In this document: positions 17,104-27,092 of the stretch, piece by piece | Position numbering within the stretch: position 1 is the stretch's first letter | How the letters are laid out: every line of letters begins with the position of its first letter | Assembly: GCF_004137345.1 (NCBI RefSeq) | Contig: NZ_SDWV01000020.1 | Coordinates: 30,182-94,181 of the forward strand | Length of the DNA: 64,000 bases | Reading direction: 5' to 3' | From: Nocardioides zhouii | Lineage (GTDB): Bacteria; Actinomycetota; Actinomycetes; Propionibacteriales; Nocardioidaceae | Translations under genes and position numbers: made by a program | The notes under the pieces: generated by a model | Databases searched by the model: none | Seen by the model: only the letters and a program-made list of their open reading frames with translations | What the model was told of the DNA's origin: nothing

Positions 17104-18089
17104 TGCGCGCGGTGCCACTCGACGAAGGCGGCGACGCCCTCTCCCACAGGGGTCTGCAGCTTGAGGCCGGTCAGCGCTGTCAGCAGCCCGACGTCGGCGT
17201 GGGTGTCCACCACGTCGCCCTGCTGACGCGGGAGCAGGACCTTCTCCGCCACCGTGCCCAGGGACGCCTCGACCGCCGAGACGAGCTCGGTGACGAGCAC
17301 CGGCTGCGAGCCGGCGACGTTGACCGTCCGCCACGGCGCGACCGGGCTGAGCGAGTCGCTCGCCGGGTGCGCCTGCCCCGGCGCCGGCGTGAGGGGGATC
17401 AGCGCCAGCACCGCGTCGACGACGTCGGCGACGTAGGTGAAGTCGCGCATCAGCTGCCCGTCGCCGTAGAGCTCGATGGGCTCGCCCTCGAGGATCAACC
17501 GGACAAAGGTGAACAGGGCCATGTCCGGCCTGCCCCACGGTCCGTAGACCGTGAAGAGGCGCAGGCACGTGGTGGGGATGTCGAAGGCATGGGAGTAGGC
17601 GTGCGACATCGACTCCGCGCTGGACTTGGTCGCGGCGTAGAACGAGACGGGGAAGTCCGTGCGGTCGGTCTCCGCTGACGGCGGGAGCTCGTTCGCGCCG
17701 TACACCGAGGACGACGACGCGATCAGCAGGTGCGCGGGCGCCACGACCCGGCACGCCTCCAGCAGGTGGAGGGTGCCGATCATGTTGGCGCGGACGTACG
17801 CGCCGGGGTCGGCGAAGGACGTACGCGCCCCGGCCTCCGCGGCGAGGTGGAGGACGACGTCGGGAGCCGTCCGGGTCAACCAGTCCTGGAGATCGGCGGC
17901 CTCGCTCAGGTCGAGCTGCACGAACTCGAACTCGGGGTGCTCGAGCAGCAGGGCCAGCCGCTGCCGCGCCAGGTCCGGGTCGTGGCCGGTGAACGAGTCC
18001 ATCCCCGACACCGCGTGCCCGTCCGCGAGCAGGGCTCGGGCCACGTGGAAGGCGATGAACCCGGCGGCTCCGGTGATGGCGATCTTCAT
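17091..18089 (-). CDS. NAD-dependent sugar-nucleotide epimerase/dehydratase (UDP-glucuronate 4-epimerase-like)
   Basis: A 332-residue extended short-chain dehydrogenase. The Rossmann glycine motif is ITGAAGFIAFHVARAL, the active-site triad is supplied by SSSSVYG and YAATKSSAE (Y-x3-K), and the substrate part has LRLFTVYGPWGRPDMALF and IELYGDGQLMRDFTYVADVV. The last two are typical of UDP-glucuronate or UDP-glucose 4-epimerases. It would supply a nucleotide sugar to the local glycosyltransferases. ATG 18089 overlaps the upstream flippase stop (ATGA), giving translational coupling. The exact sugar cannot be decided from sequence. Confidence 0.88.
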   Translation of the reverse strand: MKIAITGAAGFIAFHVARALLADGHAVSGMDSFTGHDPDLARQRLALLLEHPEFEFVQLDLSEAADLQDWLTRTAPDVVLHLAAEAGARTSFADPGAYVRANMIGTLHLLEACRVVAPAHLLIASSSSVYGANELPPSAETDRTDFPVSFYAATKSSAESMSHAYSHAFDIPTTCLRLFTVYGPWGRPDMALFTFVRLILEGEPIELYGDGQLMRDFTYVADVVDAVLALIPLTPAPGQAHPASDSLSPVAPWRTVNVAGSQPVLVTELVSAVEASLGTVAEKVLLPRQQGDVVDTHADVGLLTALTGLKLQTPVGEGVAAFVEWHRAHYRV

Positions 18090-19585
18090 GGCGTCACGTC
18101 CTGCCCGGTCCGGTTGCGCAGCCACCGGCGGGCGTCGGGCGTCAGGACGTACGCGTGGACGAGGGCCGTCGGCCCGGCCAGTGCGACCACCGACACCGCG
18201 ATCTCGACGAGCGGGCCGGCGGGCGAGACGACCGCGCCGAGCGCCACGCAGGAGGCCAGGCCGACGACCACCGCGACGAGCCCGCGACCCGCTCCCGGCA
18301 CGTGGGGCACCTGCTCCCGCGCGAGCCGGGGCGCCAGCAGGCTGGCGGGCAGCCGGGCGGCGATCAGGGCGACGTACATCGCGGTCGCGCTCTCGGTCTC
18401 GCGCAGCACCAGCCACGCGATGACGACGCTGACCAGGAGGGACGACCCCACCCACATCACCATCCGCGCGACCTGGAGGCTCACGTCGAGGATCTGCGCG
18501 TCGGTGCGCAGCAGCATCACCTGGGCCATCGCGACCACCATGAGGGCGTTGACCGGGTCGCCGAGGTAGTGCTCGGCGCCGACCCAGGCCGTCACGAAGG
18601 CCTCGTTGAGCAGCACGATGGCCCCGCCGGCCACGACGATGATCGCGGCGTTGAGGCTCTTCGCGAGCGAGACCAGGCCGGCCGCCTCGGCGTCGCCGCC
18701 CCTGGCGAGCAGCCCGCCCAGGCTCGGCATCATCGCGCCCGTCGTGAGCATGCCGGCGCCGACCGCGAAGACCGTGGCGTACGACGTGATGGCGAAGGAC
18801 GCCGCGAGCGCGGGCCCCAGCACGGCGCCGAGCAGCAGCAGCTCCGCGGACACCAGCACCCGGTCCACGGTCGCCCAGGCGAGCAGCCAGCCACTGAACC
18901 GCGACAGGCGGCCGATCTCACCCGCATGCGGACGCGCGGCACCCCACCAGGCCACGCGACGGCCGGCGATCCACCACGTGGTCGCCCCGAGCACCACGCT
19001 GCCCACGACGGAGGTCACGGCCAGCGCGACGAGGCCGCCGGACAGCGACACGGCGACCACGGAGGCGACGGCCACGCCCACCGCCACTGCGGTCGAGGCG
19101 TACGCCGAGAGGTGCACGAGGTTGCTCCCCCGCAGGACCGCGTCGGGGATCCCGAGGACTCCGCCGACCACTGTGCCGACCGCGAGGACCGCCCCCACAC
19201 CGAAGGTCAGGCTCGGGTCGGCGCCGTCGACCAGCCGGGGCAGCGCGAGACCGACGAGGAGGACGGCTGCGGCGAGCGAGACCGGCAGCCAGAGCAGCCA
19301 CACCACCAGCGTCGCCCCGACGTCGCGTCGGAGCTCGTCGCCCTGCACCTCGCCGTCGCGGGACGCGACGACCCACTTCAGCGCCTGGGTGGAGCGTCCG
19401 TCGGCCAACGTCACGAAGGTGAGGGCCTGCTGCGCGGTCTTCCAGATGCCGAACGCCACCGAGCCGACGGCCCCGAGGACGATCGGGTTGACCACGAGGC
19501 CGAGCAAGGCCAGCACGAGGAAGTTCGTGTGCAGGGCGACCGCGTGGCGCCGCGCCGTGCCCGCCCACCCGGCGACGGTCGTCAT
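18086..19585 (-). CDS. Polysaccharide flippase-like membrane protein (MOP/Wzx type)
   Basis: A 499-residue integral membrane protein with about 12-14 hydrophobic segments and no long soluble domain, the usual size and layout of MOP-superfamily lipid-linked oligosaccharide flippases. Supporting stretches are the early FLVLALLGLVVNPIVLG...WKTAQQALTFVTLADG and repeated long hydrophobic Val/Ala/Gly stretches. Assignment rests on topology and on the epimerase gene that overlaps it by 4 nt (ATGA), because motifs in this family are weak. It probably moves an undecaprenyl-linked glycan across the membrane. Confidence 0.75.
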   Translation of the reverse strand: MTTVAGWAGTARRHAVALHTNFLVLALLGLVVNPIVLGAVGSVAFGIWKTAQQALTFVTLADGRSTQALKWVVASRDGEVQGDELRRDVGATLVVWLLWLPVSLAAAVLLVGLALPRLVDGADPSLTFGVGAVLAVGTVVGGVLGIPDAVLRGSNLVHLSAYASTAVAVGVAVASVVAVSLSGGLVALAVTSVVGSVVLGATTWWIAGRRVAWWGAARPHAGEIGRLSRFSGWLLAWATVDRVLVSAELLLLGAVLGPALAASFAITSYATVFAVGAGMLTTGAMMPSLGGLLARGGDAEAAGLVSLAKSLNAAIIVVAGGAIVLLNEAFVTAWVGAEHYLGDPVNALMVVAMAQVMLLRTDAQILDVSLQVARMVMWVGSSLLVSVVIAWLVLRETESATAMYVALIAARLPASLLAPRLAREQVPHVPGAGRGLVAVVVGLASCVALGAVVSPAGPLVEIAVSVVALAGPTALVHAYVLTPDARRWLRNRTGQDVTP

Positions 19586-19703
19586 GCGTCGATCAGTACC
19601 CGGGGCACCGGCACAACCTAGGGCACCCGTGGCCCGTTCCGAGGTGACAAGCGTCCCATCCCCAGGGGTGGTCTGGCCCAGTGGAACCGAGGTCGGGAAG
19701 ACC

Positions 19704-20699
19704 TCAGGTCGCGAGCAGCTTGAGCACGGCCCGTTCGAGCGCGGCCTGCCGCGCGTCCGCGGTGTCGTACGTCGCGCGCACCTTGATGGTGCGTCCGCGC
19801 TCGTACGCCTCGACGACGCGCGGGTCGACGTACGCCGTCCGCGCGAGGGTCGGGGTGTTGCCGAGGAACTCCGCGACCTCCTTCATCGCACCCGAGACGG
19901 CCCGCTTGCGCGACGCCTTGGTCTCCCCCGCCTCGTCGGTCTCGGCGAGCACGGCCGCCGCGATCACGGACGCGTGCCACGTGCGGAAGTCCTTGGCGGT
20001 CGCCTCGATGCCGAAGCAGGTGCGGATGTAGTCGTTGACGTCGCTCGCACCGAGGTCGCGCCAGCGCTTGCCGTCCTTCCAGGCCAGCAGCTCGTCACCG
20101 CCCCCGCGGCGGCGGCGCATCACCTCGAGCGACTCGATCGCCGCCTTGTCGTCGATGTCGATGGTGTGCTCGACGCCCGACTTGCCGACGAAGTGGAACC
20201 GCAGCGCGCCCCCGTGCCGGGAGACGTGGTCCTTGCGCAGGGTCGTCAGGCCGAACGAGCCGTTGGTGTCGGTGTAGACGTCGTTGCCGATCCGGAAGTA
20301 GCCGAGGTCGAGCAGGCGAACGGCGACCCCGCACGAGCGCTCGAGCGACATCCCCTCGGCCCCGATGTCCGCCAGCACCCGCTCGCGCGCCTTCGACAGC
20401 GCCTTGCCGAAGAGGAGGATCCGGTCGAACTTCGCGGCGTCGCGGCTCGCGCGCCACTGCGGGTGGTAGAGGTACTGCTTGCGACCGGCGTCGTCGGTGC
20501 CGACGGCCTGCAGGTGCCCGTGGGCGTGGGGCGTGATCCACACGTCGGTCCACGCGGGCGGGATGACCAGGTCCTTGCAGCGCTGCACCTGCTCGGCGTC
20601 GAGCCGGTTGCCCTGCTCGTCGAGGTAGGCGAAGCCCTTGCCCGAGCGACGCCGCGACCAGCCCGGCTGGTCGGGGAAGGTGCGACGCAGTCGAGGCAT
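19704..20699 (-). CDS. DNA topoisomerase IB (bacterial, poxvirus-like)
   Basis: A 331-residue type IB topoisomerase that relaxes supercoils through a 3'-phosphotyrosyl intermediate without ATP. The N-terminal domain (GFAYLDEQGNRL, DLVIPPAWTDVWI) and catalytic domain are both present. Active-site residues are seen in VRLLDLGYFRIGND (Arg), TTLRKDHV (Lys region), KDFRTWHASV (Arg and His) and the nucleophile Tyr in ARTAYVDPRVVEAYERG. ATG 20699 is preceded 7 nt upstream by TAGGTT, predicting a leaderless mRNA. The gene stands alone downstream of the second collagen-like gene. Confidence 0.93.
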   Translation of the reverse strand: MPRLRRTFPDQPGWSRRRSGKGFAYLDEQGNRLDAEQVQRCKDLVIPPAWTDVWITPHAHGHLQAVGTDDAGRKQYLYHPQWRASRDAAKFDRILLFGKALSKARERVLADIGAEGMSLERSCGVAVRLLDLGYFRIGNDVYTDTNGSFGLTTLRKDHVSRHGGALRFHFVGKSGVEHTIDIDDKAAIESLEVMRRRRGGGDELLAWKDGKRWRDLGASDVNDYIRTCFGIEATAKDFRTWHASVIAAAVLAETDEAGETKASRKRAVSGAMKEVAEFLGNTPTLARTAYVDPRVVEAYERGRTIKVRATYDTADARQAALERAVLKLLAT

Positions 20700-20706
20700 G
20701 CGGCCG

Positions 20707-20712
20707 AACCTA
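20707..20712 (-). promoter_or_regulatory. -10 box TAGGTT for leaderless topoisomerase IB
   Basis: Minus-strand TAGGTT ends 7 nt before ATG 20699. Confidence 0.5.
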
Positions 20713-20770
20713 CTGGCCCGGCGCGGGCCTGCCGCCACCCCGAGGGAGGTCCTCTCCTGCCGGGAGCAGC

Positions 20771-20805
20771 GGACGGCCCGCTGTGCCGTGCACAGCGGGC
20801 CGTCC
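20771..20805 (-). terminator. Perfect hairpin terminator after collagen-like gene 2
   Basis: GGACGGCCCGCTGTG and its exact complement form a 15-bp stem (extendable to 16) with a very small loop, 18 bp past the stop of the collagen-like gene. It separates that gene from the co-directional topoisomerase gene. Confidence 0.9.
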
Positions 20806-20823
20806 GTGGTGGTCGGACCTGGA

Positions 20824-21774
20824 TCAGGAGGTCTTCTCGATGACGCCGAAGGGCTCGAAGTCGTACGTCGTGGCGCCGAGCTGCAGCGCGTCGATGGCGC
20901 CCGAGAACGCGTTGTCGCGGCCCTTGCCGACCTGGACGGTGTAGAGCGTCGCGTTGGGCAGCTTCGCCTTGACCTCGTCGAGGGTGCAGTACGTCGTCTG
21001 GTTGCAGCCGGTCGCGGTGCCGGCGGCGCCGCTCAGCCACCAGTCCTTGGTGTCGGCGGTGACCTTGGTCCACACGTTGGCGGGCAGGTTGTGCGGCACG
21101 TAGTTCAGGGTGCTGAAGGTCTGGGCACCGTTGCTGGGGTTGATCTCCATCGCGACACTGGCGAGGTTGTCGGGCGTGGGCGCCTGCGTGGTGCCACGGT
21201 TCTCACCCGTCGTGAACTCCCAGAAGCTGACCGACGCGATCGACGCGAGGGGCTTGCCGGCGAAGTCGACCTGGTTGCCGAAGGCAGCCTTGTCCGCGCC
21301 GGAGCCGGTGCGGATGCCGAGGCTGCCGACACCCATCGGCGGCTTGACGGTCGGTCCCACGAACGGACCGGAGCGGAGGTAGGAGTCGCCGTTGCCGATG
21401 ACGTTGCGGTCGACGATGCTCCAGTTGGGGCCGGCGTACGTCGCGGTGCCGCTCTCGCCCTTCGGGCCCTGCGGGCCGGTCTCGCCCTTGGCGCCGGGAG
21501 TGCCGGCAGCGCCGGCGGGGCCGGCGGGACCCTGCGTGCCGAGCTTGGCGGTGACCTCGGAGCTCAGGTCCTTGAGCTTGAGGGTCCGGTTCTTGACCTT
21601 GGTGGTCGTGACCGCGCCGCGGTCGAGGTCCTCGGCCTCGATGGACCGGTTCTTGATGTCCTGGCCCGTGATCAGGGACCCGGCGACAGCACCGGATCCG
21701 GCGCCGACGGCGAGGACCGCCGCGGCAGCGAGGACGACGACACCGCGCGAGCGCGCGGTCGAGAAGTGAGACAT
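20824..21774 (-). CDS. Secreted collagen-like repeat protein, paralogue 2
   Basis: A 316-residue exported protein, paralogous to 14908-15822. The N-terminal ARSRGVVVLAAAAVLAVGAG export segment, the ITGQDIKNRSIEAEDLDRG module and the identical TTTKVKNRTLKLKDLSSE stretch are followed by about ten Gly-X-Y triplets (GPAGPAGAAGTPGAKGETGP). A C-terminal domain of about 200 residues is unlike that of paralogue 1 except in general composition; it has two close Cys (ATGCNQTTYCTLDE). It probably forms surface trimers. ATG 21774 has AGAGGAAA at ideal distance. Function of the C-terminal domain is unknown. Confidence 0.85.
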   Translation of the reverse strand: MSHFSTARSRGVVVLAAAAVLAVGAGSGAVAGSLITGQDIKNRSIEAEDLDRGAVTTTKVKNRTLKLKDLSSEVTAKLGTQGPAGPAGAAGTPGAKGETGPQGPKGESGTATYAGPNWSIVDRNVIGNGDSYLRSGPFVGPTVKPPMGVGSLGIRTGSGADKAAFGNQVDFAGKPLASIASVSFWEFTTGENRGTTQAPTPDNLASVAMEINPSNGAQTFSTLNYVPHNLPANVWTKVTADTKDWWLSGAAGTATGCNQTTYCTLDEVKAKLPNATLYTVQVGKGRDNAFSGAIDALQLGATTYDFEPFGVIEKTS

Positions 21775-21794
21775 GTGTTTCCTCTGGGATGCAG

Positions 21795-21817
21795 GCAGCG
21801 CGATGTGCTCGCGCTGC
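21795..21817. repeat. Perfect dyad in the 5' region of collagen-like gene 2
   Basis: GCAGCGCGA (21795-21803) and TCGCGCTGC (21809-21817) form a 9-bp stem with a 5-base loop, about 10 bp upstream of the ribosome-binding site. It may be an operator or a 5'-UTR hairpin. Confidence 0.55.
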
Positions 21818-21978
21818 GCGAGTGATGGCGCCGACCGACCCTCGAACCCGAACGGGCTCCCCACGGTCTGGTGGCGTGCGCGCACCGTAACCCGGTCTAG
21901 TCCGCCTGTGGAGCGCGTTCGCAACGTTTCGTCAAGAAATCCCTGACCCACGCTCGAATCGAGCGGGATCCCTCACCC

Positions 21979-23283
21979 CTACGGAAGGGTGCGCCGGGCC
22001 AGCTCCGCCTGACTCGCCGTCAACCGGTGCTCCGGCACCCGGATCGGGTCGCTGCCGTCGACGGTGAACGTGTAGACGTACATGTCGGGCATCGGCCGCT
22101 CGGACCCACCGGTCGTGGCCGTGAGGGCAGCGTCGGCCACCAGTCCGCGGAGGTCGTCGTCGAGGTCGACCTCTGCCGTCTCCGTCCGGCCGATGAAGCC
22201 GCCGCTGCGCTCGACCCGCAGCCGCTGGGCACCTGCAGGCGCGGAGGATCTCGAGGGTGCCGACGTGCCTGCTGTCGGCTCGACCCCCACCTGGGCCCAC
22301 GCCTCGCGTACGGCGTCGGCCTGCTGCCCGGCAGCCGCGACGGTCGCAGCGGCGAAGGTGGCAAAGTCCGCGTCCTCGGGGACGGCGTCGCCGACGAGCG
22401 CGTCGTACCAGACCCGGCCGGCGCCCTCGATCGCCGTGCCACCGATGGCGACGGCCGCGAGCTGGAACGCCTTGTTGGGGATCCCGGAGTTGAGGTGCAC
22501 GCCGCCGTTGTCGTCGGTCGTCTCGATGTAGTCGTCCATGTGTCCGACCTGCGGGTCCGCGCCGAGCTCGGGGTCGTCGTACGCCGTTCCGGGCGCGGCC
22601 ATGTCGCGCAGGGCCCGCGCCTTGATCGACGGCTTGAAGATGCCCTCACCGATCAGCCAGTCGCCGTCGGCGGCCTCTTGCCCGAGGAGCCGCTGCTTGA
22701 GGCAGGAGGCGAAGACGTCGGCGACCGACTCGTTGAGCGCGCCGGACTGGCCCTGGTAGACCAGGCCGGCGGTGTGCTCGACGACGGCGTGGGAGAACTC
22801 GTGGGCGAGCACGTCGACCGGCTTGGTGAAGCGCTCGAAGACCCGGCCGTCGCCGTCGCCGAAGACGAGCTGGGTGCCGTCCCAGAAGGCGTTGTTGTAG
22901 CGCGAGCCGTAGTGGACGGTCAGGCTGACGGGGGCTCCGGCGTCGTCGTGGGACTCGCGCGAGAGGACCTCGGCGAACATCGCCAGCGTCGCCTCGATGC
23001 CGGTGGCCGCCTCGTCGACCGCGACATCGCCGGACTCCGGATCGCCCGCGCTGCGTACGGGCGTGCCGGGCAGGGAGGTGGTCGAGTCGGCGTCGTGGAC
23101 GGTCCAAGGAGACCCGCCGGACACCACGATCCTGCGGGCCGAGCGGGCCTCGACGCTCCGCCGGGTGCGCAGCGACTCGTCGAGGGCTGCCCGCTCCGGG
23201 CCGTCGACGCGTTCGGCCAGCCAGGGCGGGATGAAGGTGCACCGAGGGGCAGGAACTGTGAGGTGGATCTCCCGAGAGGTCAT
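21979..23283 (-). CDS. Protealysin-like M4 metallopeptidase with fused C-terminal emfourin-type domain
   Basis: A 434-residue zinc protease. There is no signal peptide; instead a short N-terminal propeptide with RCTFIPPWL (residues 14-22) matches the PP-L motif of protealysin-like precursors. The catalytic domain has HEFSH (161-165) with zinc His161/His165 and catalytic Glu162, the third ligand Glu185 in [11 protein letters not shown], and the transition-state His263 in [12 protein letters not shown]. After a Ser/Pro/Ala linker (338-352), residues 354-434 ([20 protein letters not shown] and onward) resemble emfourin, the proteinaceous inhibitor usually encoded beside such proteases. ATG 23283 is used, with TAGACC 6 nt upstream. 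Cytoplasmic or non-classical export is likely. Confidence 0.88.
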   Translation of the reverse strand: MTSREIHLTVPAPRCTFIPPWLAERVDGPERAALDESLRTRRSVEARSARRIVVSGGSPWTVHDADSTTSLPGTPVRSAGDPESGDVAVDEAATGIEATLAMFAEVLSRESHDDAGAPVSLTVHYGSRYNNAFWDGTQLVFGDGDGRVFERFTKPVDVLAHEFSHAVVEHTAGLVYQGQSGALNESVADVFASCLKQRLLGQEAADGDWLIGEGIFKPSIKARALRDMAAPGTAYDDPELGADPQVGHMDDYIETTDDNGGVHLNSGIPNKAFQLAAVAIGGTAIEGAGRVWYDALVGDAVPEDADFATFAAATVAAAGQQADAVREAWAQVGVEPTAGTSAPSRSSAPAGAQRLRVERSGGFIGRTETAEVDLDDDLRGLVADAALTATTGGSERPMPDMYVYTFTVDGSDPIRVPEHRLTASQAELARRTLP

Positions 23284-23289
23284 GGCACA

Positions 23290-23295
23290 GGTCTA
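23290..23295 (-). promoter_or_regulatory. -10-like TAGACC for the M4 peptidase gene
   Basis: Minus-strand TAGACC ends 6 nt before ATG 23283. It deviates from TANNNT at the last base, so support is moderate. Confidence 0.35.
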
Positions 23296-23378
23296 CCCCG
23301 CGACTCCGACAGCGGGAAGGGGTCGTAGGGGCGACCGGAGGGCGAGCCCGCGAAGTCTCGATCCGCGGCTCGGCGCAC

Positions 23379-23384
23379 TAGACT
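23379..23384 (+). promoter_or_regulatory. -10 box TAGACT for typA
   Basis: TAGACT lies 73 bp before the typA start. A transcript would begin near 23391, giving a leader of about 65 nt with the GGAAGG ribosome site. This contrasts with the leaderless genes nearby. Confidence 0.45.
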
Positions 23385-23457
23385 CGGACGCGCTGCGGCC
23401 GTGCCGGCCGCGCCCCGGCGCCCCCGCGCCACCTCGTCTGCCCCGGAAGGCCCCTGC

Positions 23458-25353
<1,896 letters not shown>

Positions 25354-25370
25354 CCTGCTCCACGACGACG

Positions 25371-25405
25371 AACAGCCCGGCTCCGCAGTGCGGAGCCGGG
25401 CTGTT
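25371..25405. terminator. Perfect bidirectional hairpin terminator after typA
   Basis: AACAGCCCGGCTCCG and its exact complement form a 15-bp stem with a CAGTG loop, ending in TGTT on one strand. It is shared by typA and the convergent secreted-protein gene. Confidence 0.93.
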
Positions 25406-25425
25406 GTGCCCGTGGAAGAGGCGCC

Positions 25426-26247
25426 TCAGCAGGGCTTGTAGTCAAACGTCATGTCGCTGACGAAGATGCGCTGGTTGGTGTCGGTGCCGGCGTCGTATGC
25501 GCTCTGCCGATTCCAGTAGGTGATCGCGAAGGTCGAGACGGGCCCGGCGAACTTCACTCGAAGGTTGCCGTTCGAGCCGGCGGTGTCGTCAACGGCCGCA
25601 CTGGCGCTCACGGACTGGTACCACCGGTCCGGCGTCGTCTGGTTGCCGTTGCCGTTGGCGTTGTTCACGAAGAGCTCGACTCCGGGCGCCGTGAACTCAG
25701 GGGTGAAACCGCCGGAGATCACCAAGGCGTCGCGGAAGTCGTTCGAGGTTGAGTCGATGTCCGTGAGGGTGAAAACCAAGTTGCTCACTGGCTGACCGAA
25801 CGTGAAGGTGTAGGTGCCCCTGTCGCCGTAGCCGTCGGGTTCCCCCTTGGTGTTCGTCGGAGCGGCGGACGTGGTGGCCTGCATGAATCCCAGTCCGGAC
25901 ATCGCGATCCCACCCACGACGGCCTGGACCACCATGGTCTGGCTCGTGTCATTGTTGAACTCGTTGCCAGCCTTCATGTTGCCGGCGTACGCCGCCTTGA
26001 CGTCGAGACGCAGGGCCGGCAGGGGACCGGTCAGGTCCGGGTCGTACAGAGCGTAAGCCTCGGTCGCGCTCGTGCGTACGTAGGTGACGTTGGGGCCGTC
26101 CCAGTCGAGAACCTGGTTCGTCCGCCGGTTGCACGACGCGGCATAAGCCGGCGCGACCGCTGCCACTGACACCACAGGAACGGTCCAAGCGGCACCACGC
26201 ACGATGGAGCGCCGCGTAGGCCGCGCGGTGGAAGTTGAAGTGCTCAT
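25426..26247 (-). CDS. Tat-exported protein of unknown function
   Basis: A 273-residue secreted protein. The N-terminus TARPTRRSIVRGAAWTVPVV is a twin-arginine signal, with cleavage expected after AVAPAYA. The mature part is Asn/Thr/Gly-rich and beta-strand-like (TYTFTFGQPVSNLVFTLTDI, FAITYWNRQSAYDAGTDTNQ). It has Cys only near the two ends (SCN and the final KPC), which could be joined. The family is not recognised; a beta-sandwich surface or matrix protein is a guess from composition. ATG 26247 is preferred to GTG 26250 because AGGAG lies 7 nt upstream. That site lies inside a perfect hairpin (26252-26281). Composition is noticeably less GC-rich than the neighbours. Confidence 0.8.
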   Translation of the reverse strand: MSTSTSTARPTRRSIVRGAAWTVPVVSVAAVAPAYAASCNRRTNQVLDWDGPNVTYVRTSATEAYALYDPDLTGPLPALRLDVKAAYAGNMKAGNEFNNDTSQTMVVQAVVGGIAMSGLGFMQATTSAAPTNTKGEPDGYGDRGTYTFTFGQPVSNLVFTLTDIDSTSNDFRDALVISGGFTPEFTAPGVELFVNNANGNGNQTTPDRWYQSVSASAAVDDTAGSNGNLRVKFAGPVSTFAITYWNRQSAYDAGTDTNQRIFVSDMTFDYKPC

Positions 26248-26251
26248 CACG

Positions 26252-26281
26252 ATTCTCCTGGTATCTCCCCCACAGGAGAAT
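26252..26281 (-). promoter_or_regulatory. Ribosome-site-sequestering hairpin before the Tat-exported protein
   Basis: ATTCTCCTG (26252-26260) and CAGGAGAAT (26273-26281) are perfect complements with a 12-base loop. In the mRNA (minus strand) the 3' arm contains the AGGAG ribosome-binding site, 7 nt before ATG 26247, so folding would mask it. Confidence 0.6.
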
Positions 26282-26416
26282 TGGTCAAGTCTTCGACGAG
26301 ATTATCGACGTTCCAGATTCTCTATTGCCAAACGACATCCACAACCGGTTAAAAGAGACTGGCCCGAAGTGACTACTTCGCCACGGCCCGAGTCGTCGCG
26401 AATAACCCATCCCTCT

Positions 26417-26422
26417 TAGGCT
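26417..26422 (+). promoter_or_regulatory. -10 box TAGGCT for leaderless gene 26430
   Basis: TAGGCT ends 7 nt before ATG 26430. Confidence 0.5.
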
Positions 26423-26429
26423 CGCTGCC

Positions 26430-27077
26430 ATGTCCCCCGGGCCCGACGCACCCCTCGCCAACCGCCTCGCGACCTGGCTCGAGCGGCTGGGCCTCGCCGA
26501 CCAGCTCGCCGTCGCCGGCCTGCCGACGTACGAGCGTGAGGGCGACGGCGTGACGTGGCGCGATCCGACGTCCGGGGACCCGTTGAGCGACGACCGGCTT
26601 GCGGAGCTCGACCGGCTGCTGCGCGCGGTCGGCGACGACCCGTCCCACGCGGTGCCGGTCGGGCTCGTTCGGCTCCGACGGGAGAGCAGGGCCCGAGCCG
26701 CACTGCTCGACGGCGGCTGGCTGGACTACGCGGCGGTCGGGAGGATGCGCGGGGTGTCGGAGAATGCGGCCCGGTTCGCGCTGCACAAGGCAGCCGAGCG
26801 GCGTGCCGTGCTGCTGGTCCAGAACGACGGCGCCACGCTCGTGCCCTCCTTCCAGCTCGACCCCGACGGCCTCGTCCGCGACGAGCTTCTCACCGTGCTC
26901 GAGCCGTTGCTGGCTGCTGGGGTCGACCCATGGCGTGCCTGGATCTGGCTCACCTCGCCGGCCGCGCTGCTCGGCGGCGCTGTGCCCTCCGAGGCCGCTC
27001 GTGACCCCGAGGAGCTGCCACTCGTGCAGCGCGCCGCGGTCGCCCTCGCGGAGCGGTCACGTCCCGGCCAGAGCTGA
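26430..27077 (+). CDS. HTH-like protein with C-terminal ParS/MbcA-type (DUF2384-like) region
   Basis: A 215-residue cytoplasmic protein. The middle part (LDYAAVGRMRGVSENAARFA) looks like a helix-turn-helix. The C-terminal WRAWIWLTSPAALLGGAVPSEAARDPEEL resembles the Xre/MbcA/ParS toxin-binding domain, in which an LGG-P-E-L motif follows a Trp/Leu helix. In toxin-antitoxin systems this domain belongs to antitoxins paired with RES toxins, but no RES-type gene is adjacent, so it may be an orphan regulator. Function is inferred from weak motifs only. ATG 26430 fits a leaderless transcript. Confidence 0.65.
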   Translation: MSPGPDAPLANRLATWLERLGLADQLAVAGLPTYEREGDGVTWRDPTSGDPLSDDRLAELDRLLRAVGDDPSHAVPVGLVRLRRESRARAALLDGGWLDYAAVGRMRGVSENAARFALHKAAERRAVLLVQNDGATLVPSFQLDPDGLVRDELLTVLEPLLAAGVDPWRAWIWLTSPAALLGGAVPSEAARDPEELPLVQRAAVALAERSRPGQS

Positions 27078-27092
27078 CACCGCGGGGCTGCG

